From assembly GCA_947313765.1 (NCBI GenBank), contig CAMZNQ010000276.1, forward strand, positions 1 through 13,617: DNA of 13,617 nt, in the 5' to 3' direction. Below are positions 8,693 through 13,617 of the stretch, piece after piece. Below the pieces are notes generated by a model that did not search any database, was not told where the DNA came from, and saw only the letters and a program-made list of their open reading frames with translations. The DNA is from an uncultured Sulfurovum sp. (GTDB lineage Bacteria > Campylobacterota > Campylobacteria > Campylobacterales > Sulfurovaceae). The translations under genes were made by a program, and so were the position numbers. Position 1 is the stretch's first letter, and every line of letters starts with the position of its first letter.

Positions 8693-8788
8693 AAAATAAT
8701 TATAGCATCTATTTGCTGTCTATTGTTATTGGGATGTGGTTATAAAGCAGACCCTTATTGGGAAAATAACTCTTCCCAACAAGAGTAA
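8663..8788 (+). CDS. Small LptM-like lipoprotein
   Basis: 41 residues, ATG at 8663 with GAGG and AGGG upstream (8647-8655) at workable spacing. It has a short positively charged N-terminus, a hydrophobic stretch (IIIASICCLLLLG) and a lipobox LLGC with the lipidated Cys at residue 25. The mature part would be only 17 residues and begins CGYKADPYW. This matches the pattern of the LptM/YifL short-lipoprotein group (CGxKxxxY after the signal peptide), which in E. coli assists maturation of the LptD/E LPS translocon; extending that role here is inference. Its first 30 bases overlap the start of the DciA-like gene on the other strand, and its stop lies 5 bases from the bactofilin stop (convergent). 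The short length is usual for this group. Confidence 0.8.
   Translation: MRYYRITIFHKIIIASICCLLLLGCGYKADPYWENNSSQQE
8699..8707 (-). promoter_or_regulatory. Extended -10 promoter of the DciA-like/uvrC unit (leaderless)
   Basis: On the minus strand the sequence is TGCTATAAT: a perfect TATAAT (8704-8699) with the TGn extension (8707-8705). Counting the last T as -7, +1 falls on base 8692, the A of the start ATG. No Shine-Dalgarno sequence is present, which fits a leaderless mRNA. The promoter lies inside the coding sequence of the opposite-strand lipoprotein gene. Confidence 0.6.
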
Positions 8789-8793
8789 ATATA

Positions 8794-9483
8794 CTATTTA
8801 TCTTCTTCTATGATAGCATCAAGCATTTGAGTCTCTGTCTTCTCTATTGGCTTTGGAGCTGGTGTTGCTTCTGGTTCTACATACATAGCCATACTTCCAA
8901 TTACTCGTCCACCCTCATCTGTTTTAATGTTTTTAACAGAAATCTCTCCATTTACAAATCCATTTGAACCAACAGAAAGGAGTTCAGATGCACTTACTTT
9001 ACCTTCAATAGTACCATTTACAGTCACATGTTTGGAGTTTAAGGAGTCTGTTTTTATCTTTCCAGTAGGTGTAACATTAATAGAGCTTTCTCCTAAAACA
9101 TCTCCAAATATCTCTCCACTTACCATTATTTTATTTGCATGGATTCTGTTAGTTACATAACCATTATGCATAATATCTAAATCATTACATGTTATTTGTC
9201 CATCTACTTTTCCACTAATAATTACCTTTTGGGCTGTAATAGAACCTTTTACTGAACCATTTCTACCAATTACAACATTATTTACAGTAATATCTCCAAA
9301 TAGAATTCCTTCTACCGTAATTGCATCTGTTCCTGTAATATTACCTTCTATTTTAATATTTTTAGAGATAGTTGTCTCTGTTGTTACCTTTTTAGGTTTT
9401 GGTTTCTCCTTCTGTGATGGTTGTTGTGGTATATCTTTTTTTATCTCTTTTTTTATCTCTTTTTCTTTTGAAAAAAATGCCAT
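8794..9483 (-). CDS. Bactofilin family polymer-forming cytoskeletal protein
   Basis: 229 residues. An upstream in-frame ATG at 9495 exists, but its GG begins the GGAGAG ribosome binding site for the ATG at 9483 (6-base spacing), so I start at MAFFSKEKE. The N-terminal tail (1-37) is Lys/Pro-rich and disordered. A right-handed beta-helix runs about 38-200, built from short repeats with the bactofilin pattern of hydrophobic strands and xGxI/V turns (IEGNITG, VEGILFGDI, ISGKVDGQI, VSGEIFGDV, VNGTIEGKV, GFVNGEI). The C-terminal tail (203-229) is Pro/acidic. Bactofilins form filaments without nucleotide and scaffold cell-shape or envelope enzymes; in Helicobacter CcmA supports helical shape. The helical core is longer than the roughly 110 residues usual for the family. 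No peptidase or other cell-shape gene is adjacent. Confidence 0.92.
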   Translation of the reverse strand: MAFFSKEKEIKKEIKKDIPQQPSQKEKPKPKKVTTETTISKNIKIEGNITGTDAITVEGILFGDITVNNVVIGRNGSVKGSITAQKVIISGKVDGQITCNDLDIMHNGYVTNRIHANKIMVSGEIFGDVLGESSINVTPTGKIKTDSLNSKHVTVNGTIEGKVSASELLSVGSNGFVNGEISVKNIKTDEGGRVIGSMAMYVEPEATPAPKPIEKTETQMLDAIIEEDK

Positions 9484-9515
9484 GATACTCTCCATAAATT
9501 TGATTTCTAATGTTT

Positions 9516-9521
9516 TATATA
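9516..9521 (-). promoter_or_regulatory. Possible -10 of the bactofilin gene
   Basis: TATATA on the minus strand, 33 bases upstream of the ATG at 9483, would give a leader of about 26 bases. It is the best -10-like hexamer in the bactofilin-proximal half of the 204-base divergent gap (9484-9687), but the match is imperfect. A 7-base inverted repeat (ACTAAAT 9525-9531, ATTTAGT 9543-9549) lies just upstream; its significance is unclear. Confidence 0.3.
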
Positions 9522-9651
9522 GTAACTAAATGAAGCTTAACTATTTAGTAAATATAGAATTTAAATATTTGATTTTACTCTCTTTTGCTTTCTATATAAA
9601 GAAATATGTTTAATTGTGTGCCAAATAATATAAATCTAAATAAAGCTTGAT

Positions 9652-9657
9652 TATAAT
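9652..9657 (+). promoter_or_regulatory. -10 element of nadB
   Basis: Perfect TATAAT 30 bases upstream of the nadB ATG, giving a predicted transcript start near 9664 and a leader of about 24 bases that contains the AGAGGA ribosome binding site (9678-9683). No convincing -35 is visible, which is usual for sigma-70 promoters in Campylobacterota. Confidence 0.55.
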
Positions 9658-9687
9658 CTTTCATTTTAGAGAAAAGAAGAGGAAATT

Positions 9688-11133
9688 ATGAAATATGATG
9701 TATTAATTATTGGAGCAGGAATAGCAGGGTTATATTCAGCAATGAATATTCCTAAAGAGAAGAGCGTTTTAGTTGTATGTAAAGATATACCTTGGGAGTG
9801 TAATACCTTTTATGCACAAGGTGGAATGGTTACAGCTTTAGATGAGAATGATATTGATTTACATGTAAAAGATACAATGGAGGCAGGGGCATATCATAAT
9901 AATAGAGATTCTGTAGAGATTTTAAGTCGAACTTCACTAGAGACAACAAAAGATATTATTGAGAGGGGTATGAAATTTGATGTTGATGAAGATGGAGAGA
10001 TTCTATATACAAAAGAGGCTGCTCACTCAACAAAGAGAATAGTTCATGCAGGAGGAGATGCAACAGGTAGATATATGCACTACTTCATGATGTTAGAAAA
10101 TAGCCATAAACTTCAAAGAAATACTTTAGTATATGATTTATTAATTGAAGATGGTAGATGTTTTGGTGTAAAAGCATTAGTTAACTACAAACATCAAACT
10201 ATCTATGCAGATGATGTAATAATCGCCTCTGGTGGGGTAGGGTCACTATATGAGTACAATACAAACTCTCGAACAGTATCTGCAGATATTCATGGAATTT
10301 GTGTTGAAAAGGGGATAGAGTTAGCAGATATGGAGATGATGCAGTTTCATCCTACTGTATTTGTAAAGACTCCATTTGCTCGAAAACTACTTCTTACAGA
10401 AGCACTTCGTGGAGAGGGAGCATGGGTTGTAGACGAAGATGGAAAACGATTTCTATTTGATTATGATGAGAGAGGAGAGTTAGCAAGTAGAGATATTGTA
10501 AGTAGAGCTATCTTTAAACATAATCGAGATACAGGTAAAGAGGTCTATTTAGATTTTTCTATGTTTGAGGAGAAGTGGTTTCATGAGCGTTTCCCAAACA
10601 TAACTAGAACATTTGATGCTATTGGATATAGTTTTCCAAAAGATAGAGTTCCCATATCTCCTGCTTTTCACTATGCTGTTGGTGGAATAAAGTGTGATAC
10701 TCATGGTTGTGTCGAGGGGATAGATGGTCTTTATGTTATTGGAGAGGCATCAAGTACAGGAGTTCATGGAGCTAATCGTTTAGCATCAAACTCTCTTCTT
10801 GAAGGGGTTGTATTTGGTAAAAGAGCTGTTGAGCATATCTTAGCAAAAGAGAAAGTAGAGATAAAGATTCCAAATTTTGATAAAGAGTATAGAAATATTG
10901 TTCATCATGGCAATGACATCATATACAAAAAACGTTTAAGAAAAATAATGTGGGAAGAGATGGGAGTGATACGAACTAAAGAGGGGCTTTTAAATGCTAA
11001 AAATGCAATATATGATATGAAAAATAGAGATATAGGGAGACTTTTAGAGCTACGATTAAACACAGCTTCAGCCATTGTAGAGTCTGCATTAAAGAGAAAA
11101 GATAGTTTAGGAACACATTATATTGAAAATTAA
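9688..11133 (+). CDS. nadB: L-aspartate oxidase (NAD biosynthesis)
   Basis: 481 residues. NadB oxidises L-aspartate to iminoaspartate, which NadA condenses to quinolinate; it is a cytoplasmic flavoenzyme. The N-terminal FAD fold has GAGIAG (9-14). Family motifs follow: YAQGGM (42-47), QFHPT with H221, the loop EALRGEGAWVVDEDGKRF with R241, SRDIVSRAI, the active-site SPAFHYAVGG with H328, and GVHGANRLASNSLLEG with R364, the substrate-carboxylate arginine position. No His is present for covalent FAD, and no frd/sdh partner genes are adjacent, so NadB is favoured over SdhA/FrdA. The C-terminal helical domain is compact; the protein is about 50-60 residues shorter than E. coli NadB. The usual SRGxH near the C-terminus reads SLGTHY. 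nadA and nadC are not in the window. Confidence 0.94.
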   Translation: MKYDVLIIGAGIAGLYSAMNIPKEKSVLVVCKDIPWECNTFYAQGGMVTALDENDIDLHVKDTMEAGAYHNNRDSVEILSRTSLETTKDIIERGMKFDVDEDGEILYTKEAAHSTKRIVHAGGDATGRYMHYFMMLENSHKLQRNTLVYDLLIEDGRCFGVKALVNYKHQTIYADDVIIASGGVGSLYEYNTNSRTVSADIHGICVEKGIELADMEMMQFHPTVFVKTPFARKLLLTEALRGEGAWVVDEDGKRFLFDYDERGELASRDIVSRAIFKHNRDTGKEVYLDFSMFEEKWFHERFPNITRTFDAIGYSFPKDRVPISPAFHYAVGGIKCDTHGCVEGIDGLYVIGEASSTGVHGANRLASNSLLEGVVFGKRAVEHILAKEKVEIKIPNFDKEYRNIVHHGNDIIYKKRLRKIMWEEMGVIRTKEGLLNAKNAIYDMKNRDIGRLLELRLNTASAIVESALKRKDSLGTHYIEN

Positions 11134-11147
11134 TATTTTTATTAATT
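11128..11147 (+). terminator. AT-only hairpin over the nadB stop codon
   Basis: Perfect 8-base arms AATTAATA (11128-11135) and TATTAATT (11140-11147) around a TTTT loop, overlapping the nadB stop codon. It has no G-C pair and no T run after it, so it is a weak terminator at best and may be chance in AT-rich DNA. Confidence 0.25.
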
Positions 11148-11236
11148 ATAGTAAAAAGTTATGTTACCAAAGAGCTAATTTAGTGATATTTTTAAAAAGC
11201 TATTTTACTGTTGTTTAAATAACATTGGAGTTATAC

Positions 11237-11242
11237 TATAAT
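11237..11242 (+). promoter_or_regulatory. -10 element of nhaD
   Basis: Perfect TATAAT with a predicted transcript start near 11249, giving a leader of about 47 bases before the ATG at 11296. The leader contains a small imperfect inverted repeat (TTAGGC 11261-11266, GTCTAA 11274-11279) just before the GGAG ribosome binding site (11286-11289). nadB and nhaD therefore probably have separate promoters. Confidence 0.5.
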
Positions 11243-11295
11243 GACAACAAATAAAAAAGATTAGGCTTAAATAGTCTAAAATAATGGAGTTAATT

Positions 11296-12615
11296 ATGCA
11301 CGATTTACACTTGGCTACTACTTGGGTAGGATGGGTATCTTTATTCATTTTTCTTGTAGGATACTATTTTATCGCTACAGAGGATAAATATAGAATAAAT
11401 AAAGCAAAACCAGCACTTCTTGCAGGTACTGGTATCTTTATGTTAATTGGTTTTTATTTTTCTATAAATGGTTTAGATGGAAAGATTCTTGAACATGAAG
11501 TGAATCATCTTATTGTTGAAATTTCAGGAATTTTCTTCTTCCTATTTGTAGCAATGACATATATTGAAGCTATGATAGATAGAGGAGTTTTTGATGCACT
11601 TAGATATAGACTTGTTTCAAGAGGTTATAGTTACAGTAAACTCTTTTGGATAACAGGTATATTGGCATTTTTCATCTCTCCAATTGCAGATAACTTAACT
11701 ACTGCACTCATCTTATCTACTGTACTTTTAACAATTGATAAAGAGAACAAAGAGTTCTTAGTTCCAAGTGCCATAAATATTGTTGTAGCTGCAAATGCAG
11801 GTGGAGCTTGGTCACCATTTGGAGATATTACTACTCTAATGGTATGGGTAGATGGAAAAGCAGAGTTTACAGAGTTTCTATTTCTATTTCCAGCATCCTT
11901 TTTAGGTTGGTTAGTAACAGCATTCTTATTAAGTCGTTTTGTACCAAAAGGGACACCACCATTTAGCTTAGATGAAGAACCAGCAAAAATATTGGAAGGT
12001 GGAAAGGTCATTATGGCTCTTTTTGGTGTAACCATATTTTTTGCAATTATTTCTCATCAAGCACTACACCTACCAGCAATGTGGGGAATGTTATTTGGTT
12101 TAGCAATTTTAAAACTATATGTATATCAACTAAATCAGAGTGACACAAAGACAAGAGTGAATGTATTTACTTGGATTGCAAAAGTTGAAAATGATACTCT
12201 TCTCTTCTTCTTTGGTATTTTAGCTGCTGTTGGTGGTCTTCATTTCCTTGGATTCCTAGAGTATTTTACAGCTCTATATGACACTTTTGGAGCAACAGCT
12301 GTAAATATTGGAGTTGGTTTCCTATCGGCAATTGTTGATAATGTTCCTGTTATGTCAGCAGTTTTAAAAGCAAGTCCAAATATGGGAGAGAGTGCAATGG
12401 TTATTCAAGAGCAGTGGATGCTTGTAACAATGACAGCAGGTGTGGGTGGAAGTTTAATCTCATTTGGTTCAGCAGCAGGTGTTGGAGTTATGGGTAAAAT
12501 GCACGGAATATATACATTTGCTTCACACATGAAGTTAGCATGGACTGTATTAGTAGGCTATATTGTCTCTGTGGCTATTTGGTTTGTTCAGTTTAATATG
12601 TTACATATAGGTTAA
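11296..12615 (+). CDS. nhaD: Sodium:proton antiporter NhaD
   Basis: 439 residues, polytopic inner-membrane protein with roughly a dozen hydrophobic segments. An in-frame ATG at 11284 overlaps the GGAG ribosome binding site, which sits 6 bases before the ATG at 11296, so I start at MHDLHLATTW. NhaD exchanges Na+ (or Li+) for H+ and keeps cytoplasmic pH and sodium in check; it belongs to the ion transporter superfamily. Family motifs are intact: ADNLTTAL (131-138), NAGGAWSPFGDITTLM (167-182), DNVPVMSAV (348-356) and GSAAGVGVMG (391-400). The two half-repeats, each with a D-N-containing motif, are clear. ArsB/citrate permeases share the superfamily but not these motifs. It fits a marine or saline habitat. 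It is followed directly by a strong terminator, so it is probably monocistronic. Confidence 0.95.
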   Translation: MHDLHLATTWVGWVSLFIFLVGYYFIATEDKYRINKAKPALLAGTGIFMLIGFYFSINGLDGKILEHEVNHLIVEISGIFFFLFVAMTYIEAMIDRGVFDALRYRLVSRGYSYSKLFWITGILAFFISPIADNLTTALILSTVLLTIDKENKEFLVPSAINIVVAANAGGAWSPFGDITTLMVWVDGKAEFTEFLFLFPASFLGWLVTAFLLSRFVPKGTPPFSLDEEPAKILEGGKVIMALFGVTIFFAIISHQALHLPAMWGMLFGLAILKLYVYQLNQSDTKTRVNVFTWIAKVENDTLLFFFGILAAVGGLHFLGFLEYFTALYDTFGATAVNIGVGFLSAIVDNVPVMSAVLKASPNMGESAMVIQEQWMLVTMTAGVGGSLISFGSAAGVGVMGKMHGIYTFASHMKLAWTVLVGYIVSVAIWFVQFNMLHIG

Positions 12616-12619
12616 AAAT

Positions 12620-12642
12620 TTTTGTGGGATTTCCCCACAAAA
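12620..12642 (+). terminator. Rho-independent terminator of nhaD
   Basis: Perfect 9-base arms TTTTGTGGG (12620-12628) and CCCACAAAA (12634-12642) with a 5-base loop, beginning 4 bases after the nhaD stop codon and followed by a T-rich run (TTCTATTTCTT). The A run before the left arm also makes it plausible in the other direction. Confidence 0.85.
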
Positions 12643-12722
12643 TTCTATTTCTTAATCTCACTATTAGAAAGAGTAGCTTTTATTGATACTCCATCCCAAC
12701 GATTTGATAATTTTGATTTTTT

Positions 12723-12731
12723 TGATATAAT
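12723..12731 (+). promoter_or_regulatory. Extended -10 promoter of the small-gene pair
   Basis: TGATATAAT: a perfect TATAAT (12726-12731) with a TGn extension. The predicted transcript start is near 12738 with a leader of about 22 bases that contains AAAAAGGA before the ATG at 12760. This supports the downstream start and a promoter independent of nhaD. Confidence 0.6.
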
Positions 12732-12759
12732 CATAAATAAACTATCAAAAAGGATATTA

Positions 12760-13089
12760 ATGAGTGAATTACACTATATGCCTCTTCTTAATGCTAAGTA
12801 TTTTAAGTCGTTAAATAGTTTAGCAAATCTTGAAATAGAGAATGCGATTAAAATTTCACTAATGATGGTCACAGGATTTCGTGAAATTCTTGATGAACTT
12901 AATTTTGATGAGGAGAAACTTCGTACCTTACAATTTAATCTTGATGATAACTATGAAGTAGTAGAAGAGATTTTTAAAAATAGTGAAGATGCGAAAACAA
13001 AAAAGATTCTTGATGAGCTTTTAACACAAATGTCAAAGTTAGAAATGGAGATTGGAGATTTGATTTTGGAACATCGCCATGCCTCTTAA
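12760..13089 (+). CDS. Helical acidic protein of unknown function, first gene of a pair
   Basis: 109 residues, not recognised. The reading frame is open further upstream to 12622, but that would start inside the nhaD terminator and run through the promoter. The ATG at 12760 has AAAAAGGA upstream at good spacing and is the likely start. The protein is predicted almost all alpha-helical, acidic in its second half (DELNFDEEKLR, DDNYEVVEEIFKNSEDAK) with heptad-like Leu/Ile/Met spacing (KKILDELLTQMSKLEMEIGDLIL, about 81-103). No helix-turn-helix or ribbon-helix-helix is evident. It overlaps the next gene by 11 bases. If that gene is a RelE/ParE-type toxin, this would be in the antitoxin position, but its length and lack of a DNA-binding domain make that only a hypothesis. 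Confidence 0.75.
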   Translation: MSELHYMPLLNAKYFKSLNSLANLEIENAIKISLMMVTGFREILDELNFDEEKLRTLQFNLDDNYEVVEEIFKNSEDAKTKKILDELLTQMSKLEMEIGDLILEHRHAS

Positions 13090-13363
13090 GTTCGATGTTA
13101 AATATGAACGAAGTAAAAAGAAAATCGCTAAAAAAATCTCTTTAACTCTTATTGAAGAGACAGAAAAACTCTATAAAATTGACCCCTCTCATCTAAAATT
13201 AAATCTAAAAAATATTGTCTGTAAACGAGATAAACAGAAGCAGTCTGTTCGAGTTCTTGGAAATGACGGATATAGAATTTTACTCACACATAAAGATGAT
13301 ATTGTCTATTTTCAAGATATTATGAATCATGATAAGTATGATAGGTTAACTAAGGATTGTTAA
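13079..13363 (+). CDS. RelE/ParE-fold-like small basic protein, second gene of a pair
   Basis: 94 residues, basic. Its start overlaps the end of the upstream gene by 11 bases, with only a weak GGA before the ATG, so translation is probably coupled. The layout resembles the RelE/ParE superfamily: an N-terminal strand (KFDVKYERSKKK), a helix, a long loop leading to LKNIV, then strands with QSVRVLGNDGYRILLTHKDDIVYFQDI, ending in NHDKYDRL, like the IxxHdxYd ending of many RelE-type proteins. R58, R66, H84 and Y87 sit where such toxins often have RNA-contacting or catalytic residues. This is pattern recognition by eye; identity is likely low and toxicity cannot be claimed. Alternatively it is a housekeeping protein with the same fold. 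Confidence 0.65.
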   Translation: MPLKFDVKYERSKKKIAKKISLTLIEETEKLYKIDPSHLKLNLKNIVCKRDKQKQSVRVLGNDGYRILLTHKDDIVYFQDIMNHDKYDRLTKDC

Positions 13364-13404
13364 TATATCTGTTTAGTTTCATGTTTTTGGTGTAAACTTA
13401 AAGG

Positions 13405-13457
13405 GGCTAAAGCCACTGATTTCGAAATGGAGCAAATATTACCTAGAAATAGGTAAT
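13405..13457. other. Cluster of short inverted repeats after the small-gene pair
   Basis: Three symmetric elements lie close together: GGCTAAAGCC (13405-13414), the perfect palindrome ATTTCGAAAT (13419-13428) and a perfect 8-base stem ATTACCTA/TAGGTAAT around a GAAA tetraloop (13438-13457) followed by TTTTAG. The last could terminate the small-gene pair, 75 bases after its stop. On the minus strand the first reads GGCTTTAGCC next to CCCTTTA, which resembles subterminal hairpins of IS200/IS605-type elements, but no transposase is present. The cluster has no coding potential that I can support. Confidence 0.4.
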
Positions 13458-13518
13458 TTTAGTCCAGACAAAAAAGATATATTTCTTATTTCATATCGGC
13501 ACAAAAACGACCTGCCCT

Positions 13519-13544
13519 CGTTCCCAAGTTCCAACTTGGGAATG
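13519..13544. repeat. REP-like palindromic repeat unit
   Basis: Perfect 10-base arms TTCCCAAGTT (13521-13530) and AACTTGGGAA (13533-13542) around CC, extended by a G/T wobble and a C-G pair. It sits in locally GC-richer sequence (CCTGCCCTCG before, ATGCGTATGAGCG after) in an otherwise very AT-rich genome. The CTCGTTCCCA...TGGGAATGC frame resembles dispersed palindromic repeats known from many unrelated bacteria. It lies between two convergent genes, the usual place for REP-type repeats. On neither strand is it followed by a T run, so it is not a standard terminator. Confidence 0.6.
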
Positions 13545-13558
13545 CGTATGAGCGTTCA

Positions 13559-13617
13559 TCATTTATTTTTTCCACAACATTTTTTATATTTTTTTCCACT
13601 ATTACAGGGGCAAAGAG
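13559..13617 (-). CDS. SEC-C motif protein, C-terminal end only
   Basis: Only the last 18 codons and the TGA stop are in the window; the gene enters from the right edge. The translated end is a textbook SEC-C motif, CPCNSGKKYKKCCGKNK, with the Cys-x-Cys and Cys-Cys ligands that bind zinc. SEC-C motifs occur at the C-terminus of SecA, where they bind SecB and phospholipid, and at the end of many small UPF0149/YchJ-like or uncharacterised proteins. The visible part cannot separate these, but SecA usually reads CPCGSGKKYKxCHG, so the CCG ending favours a non-SecA protein. It is convergent with the small-gene pair. Confidence 0.8.
   Translation of the reverse strand, partial: LCPCNSGKKYKKCCGKNK

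Noticed and set aside
9688..11133. Assignment as succinate dehydrogenase or fumarate reductase flavoprotein
   Set aside because: No histidine for covalent FAD linkage, shorter length, and no iron-sulfur or membrane subunit genes next to it.
11631..12035. 134-codon open frame on the minus strand inside nhaD
   Set aside because: It is a shadow of the nhaD coding frame; the sense protein has intact family motifs and the antisense product has none.
12622..12759. N-terminal extension of the 109-residue gene starting at 12622
   Set aside because: That start lies inside the nhaD terminator hairpin and reads through a strong promoter; a well-placed ribosome binding site supports the ATG at 12760.
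13364..13558. CRISPR array or tRNA in the structured region at the right end
   Set aside because: No regularly spaced direct repeats and no cloverleaf; only isolated inverted repeats are present.

Overview
The window is AT-rich, densely packed DNA that most likely comes from a free-living or symbiotic Campylobacterota (epsilonproteobacterium; the Sulfurimonas, Sulfurovum and Arcobacter groups are the closest feel). I base this on protein flavour: a CetB/Aer-type stand-alone PAS protein, a NIT-domain hybrid kinase, a short NadB, NhaD, and promoters with a good -10 box but no obvious -35. This is judged by eye, not by a database search.

Layout from left to right. Position 1-845 (+) is the 3' part of an Mrp/ApbC Fe-S carrier ATPase. 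It converges on a minus-strand signalling block, which in transcription order is: a PAS sensor (6277-5873), a PAS-like/double-Hpt protein (5839-4712), a large NIT-domain hybrid histidine kinase with three receiver-like domains (4700-1542), a single-domain response regulator (1538-1152) and a small acidic protein (1082-858). Upstream on the same strand is a separate repair/replication unit, a DciA-like (DUF721) gene followed by uvrC (8692-6450), probably ended by a hairpin at 6407-6442. A 41-residue LptM-like lipoprotein gene (8663-8788, +) overlaps the start of the DciA-like gene on the opposite strand. A long bactofilin gene (9483-8794, -) follows, then divergently transcribed nadB (9688-11133, +), nhaD (11296-12615, +, with a clear terminator) and two overlapping small genes (12760-13363, +), the second resembling RelE/ParE-fold proteins. 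The right edge holds structured, unexplained intergenic DNA with a repeat-like palindrome, then the last codons of a minus-strand SEC-C protein.

The most notable content is the signalling operon. It encodes the parts of a multistep phosphorelay (sensor PAS, NIT kinase with His396, receiver Asp819, Hpt His321, terminal regulator Asp56). Several of its modules appear to have lost their phospho-acceptor chemistry: the first Hpt-like repeat has Lys in place of His, and two of the three receiver-like domains in the kinase lack the acidic pair. No DNA-binding output is present, so the output is probably a protein-protein interaction or an unlinked partner.

Other points are a predicted leaderless start for the DciA-like/uvrC unit and three start-codon corrections (bactofilin, NhaD, and the 109-residue gene). 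No rRNA, tRNA, CRISPR array or intact transposase gene was seen. No gene-free stretch exceeds 300 bases.
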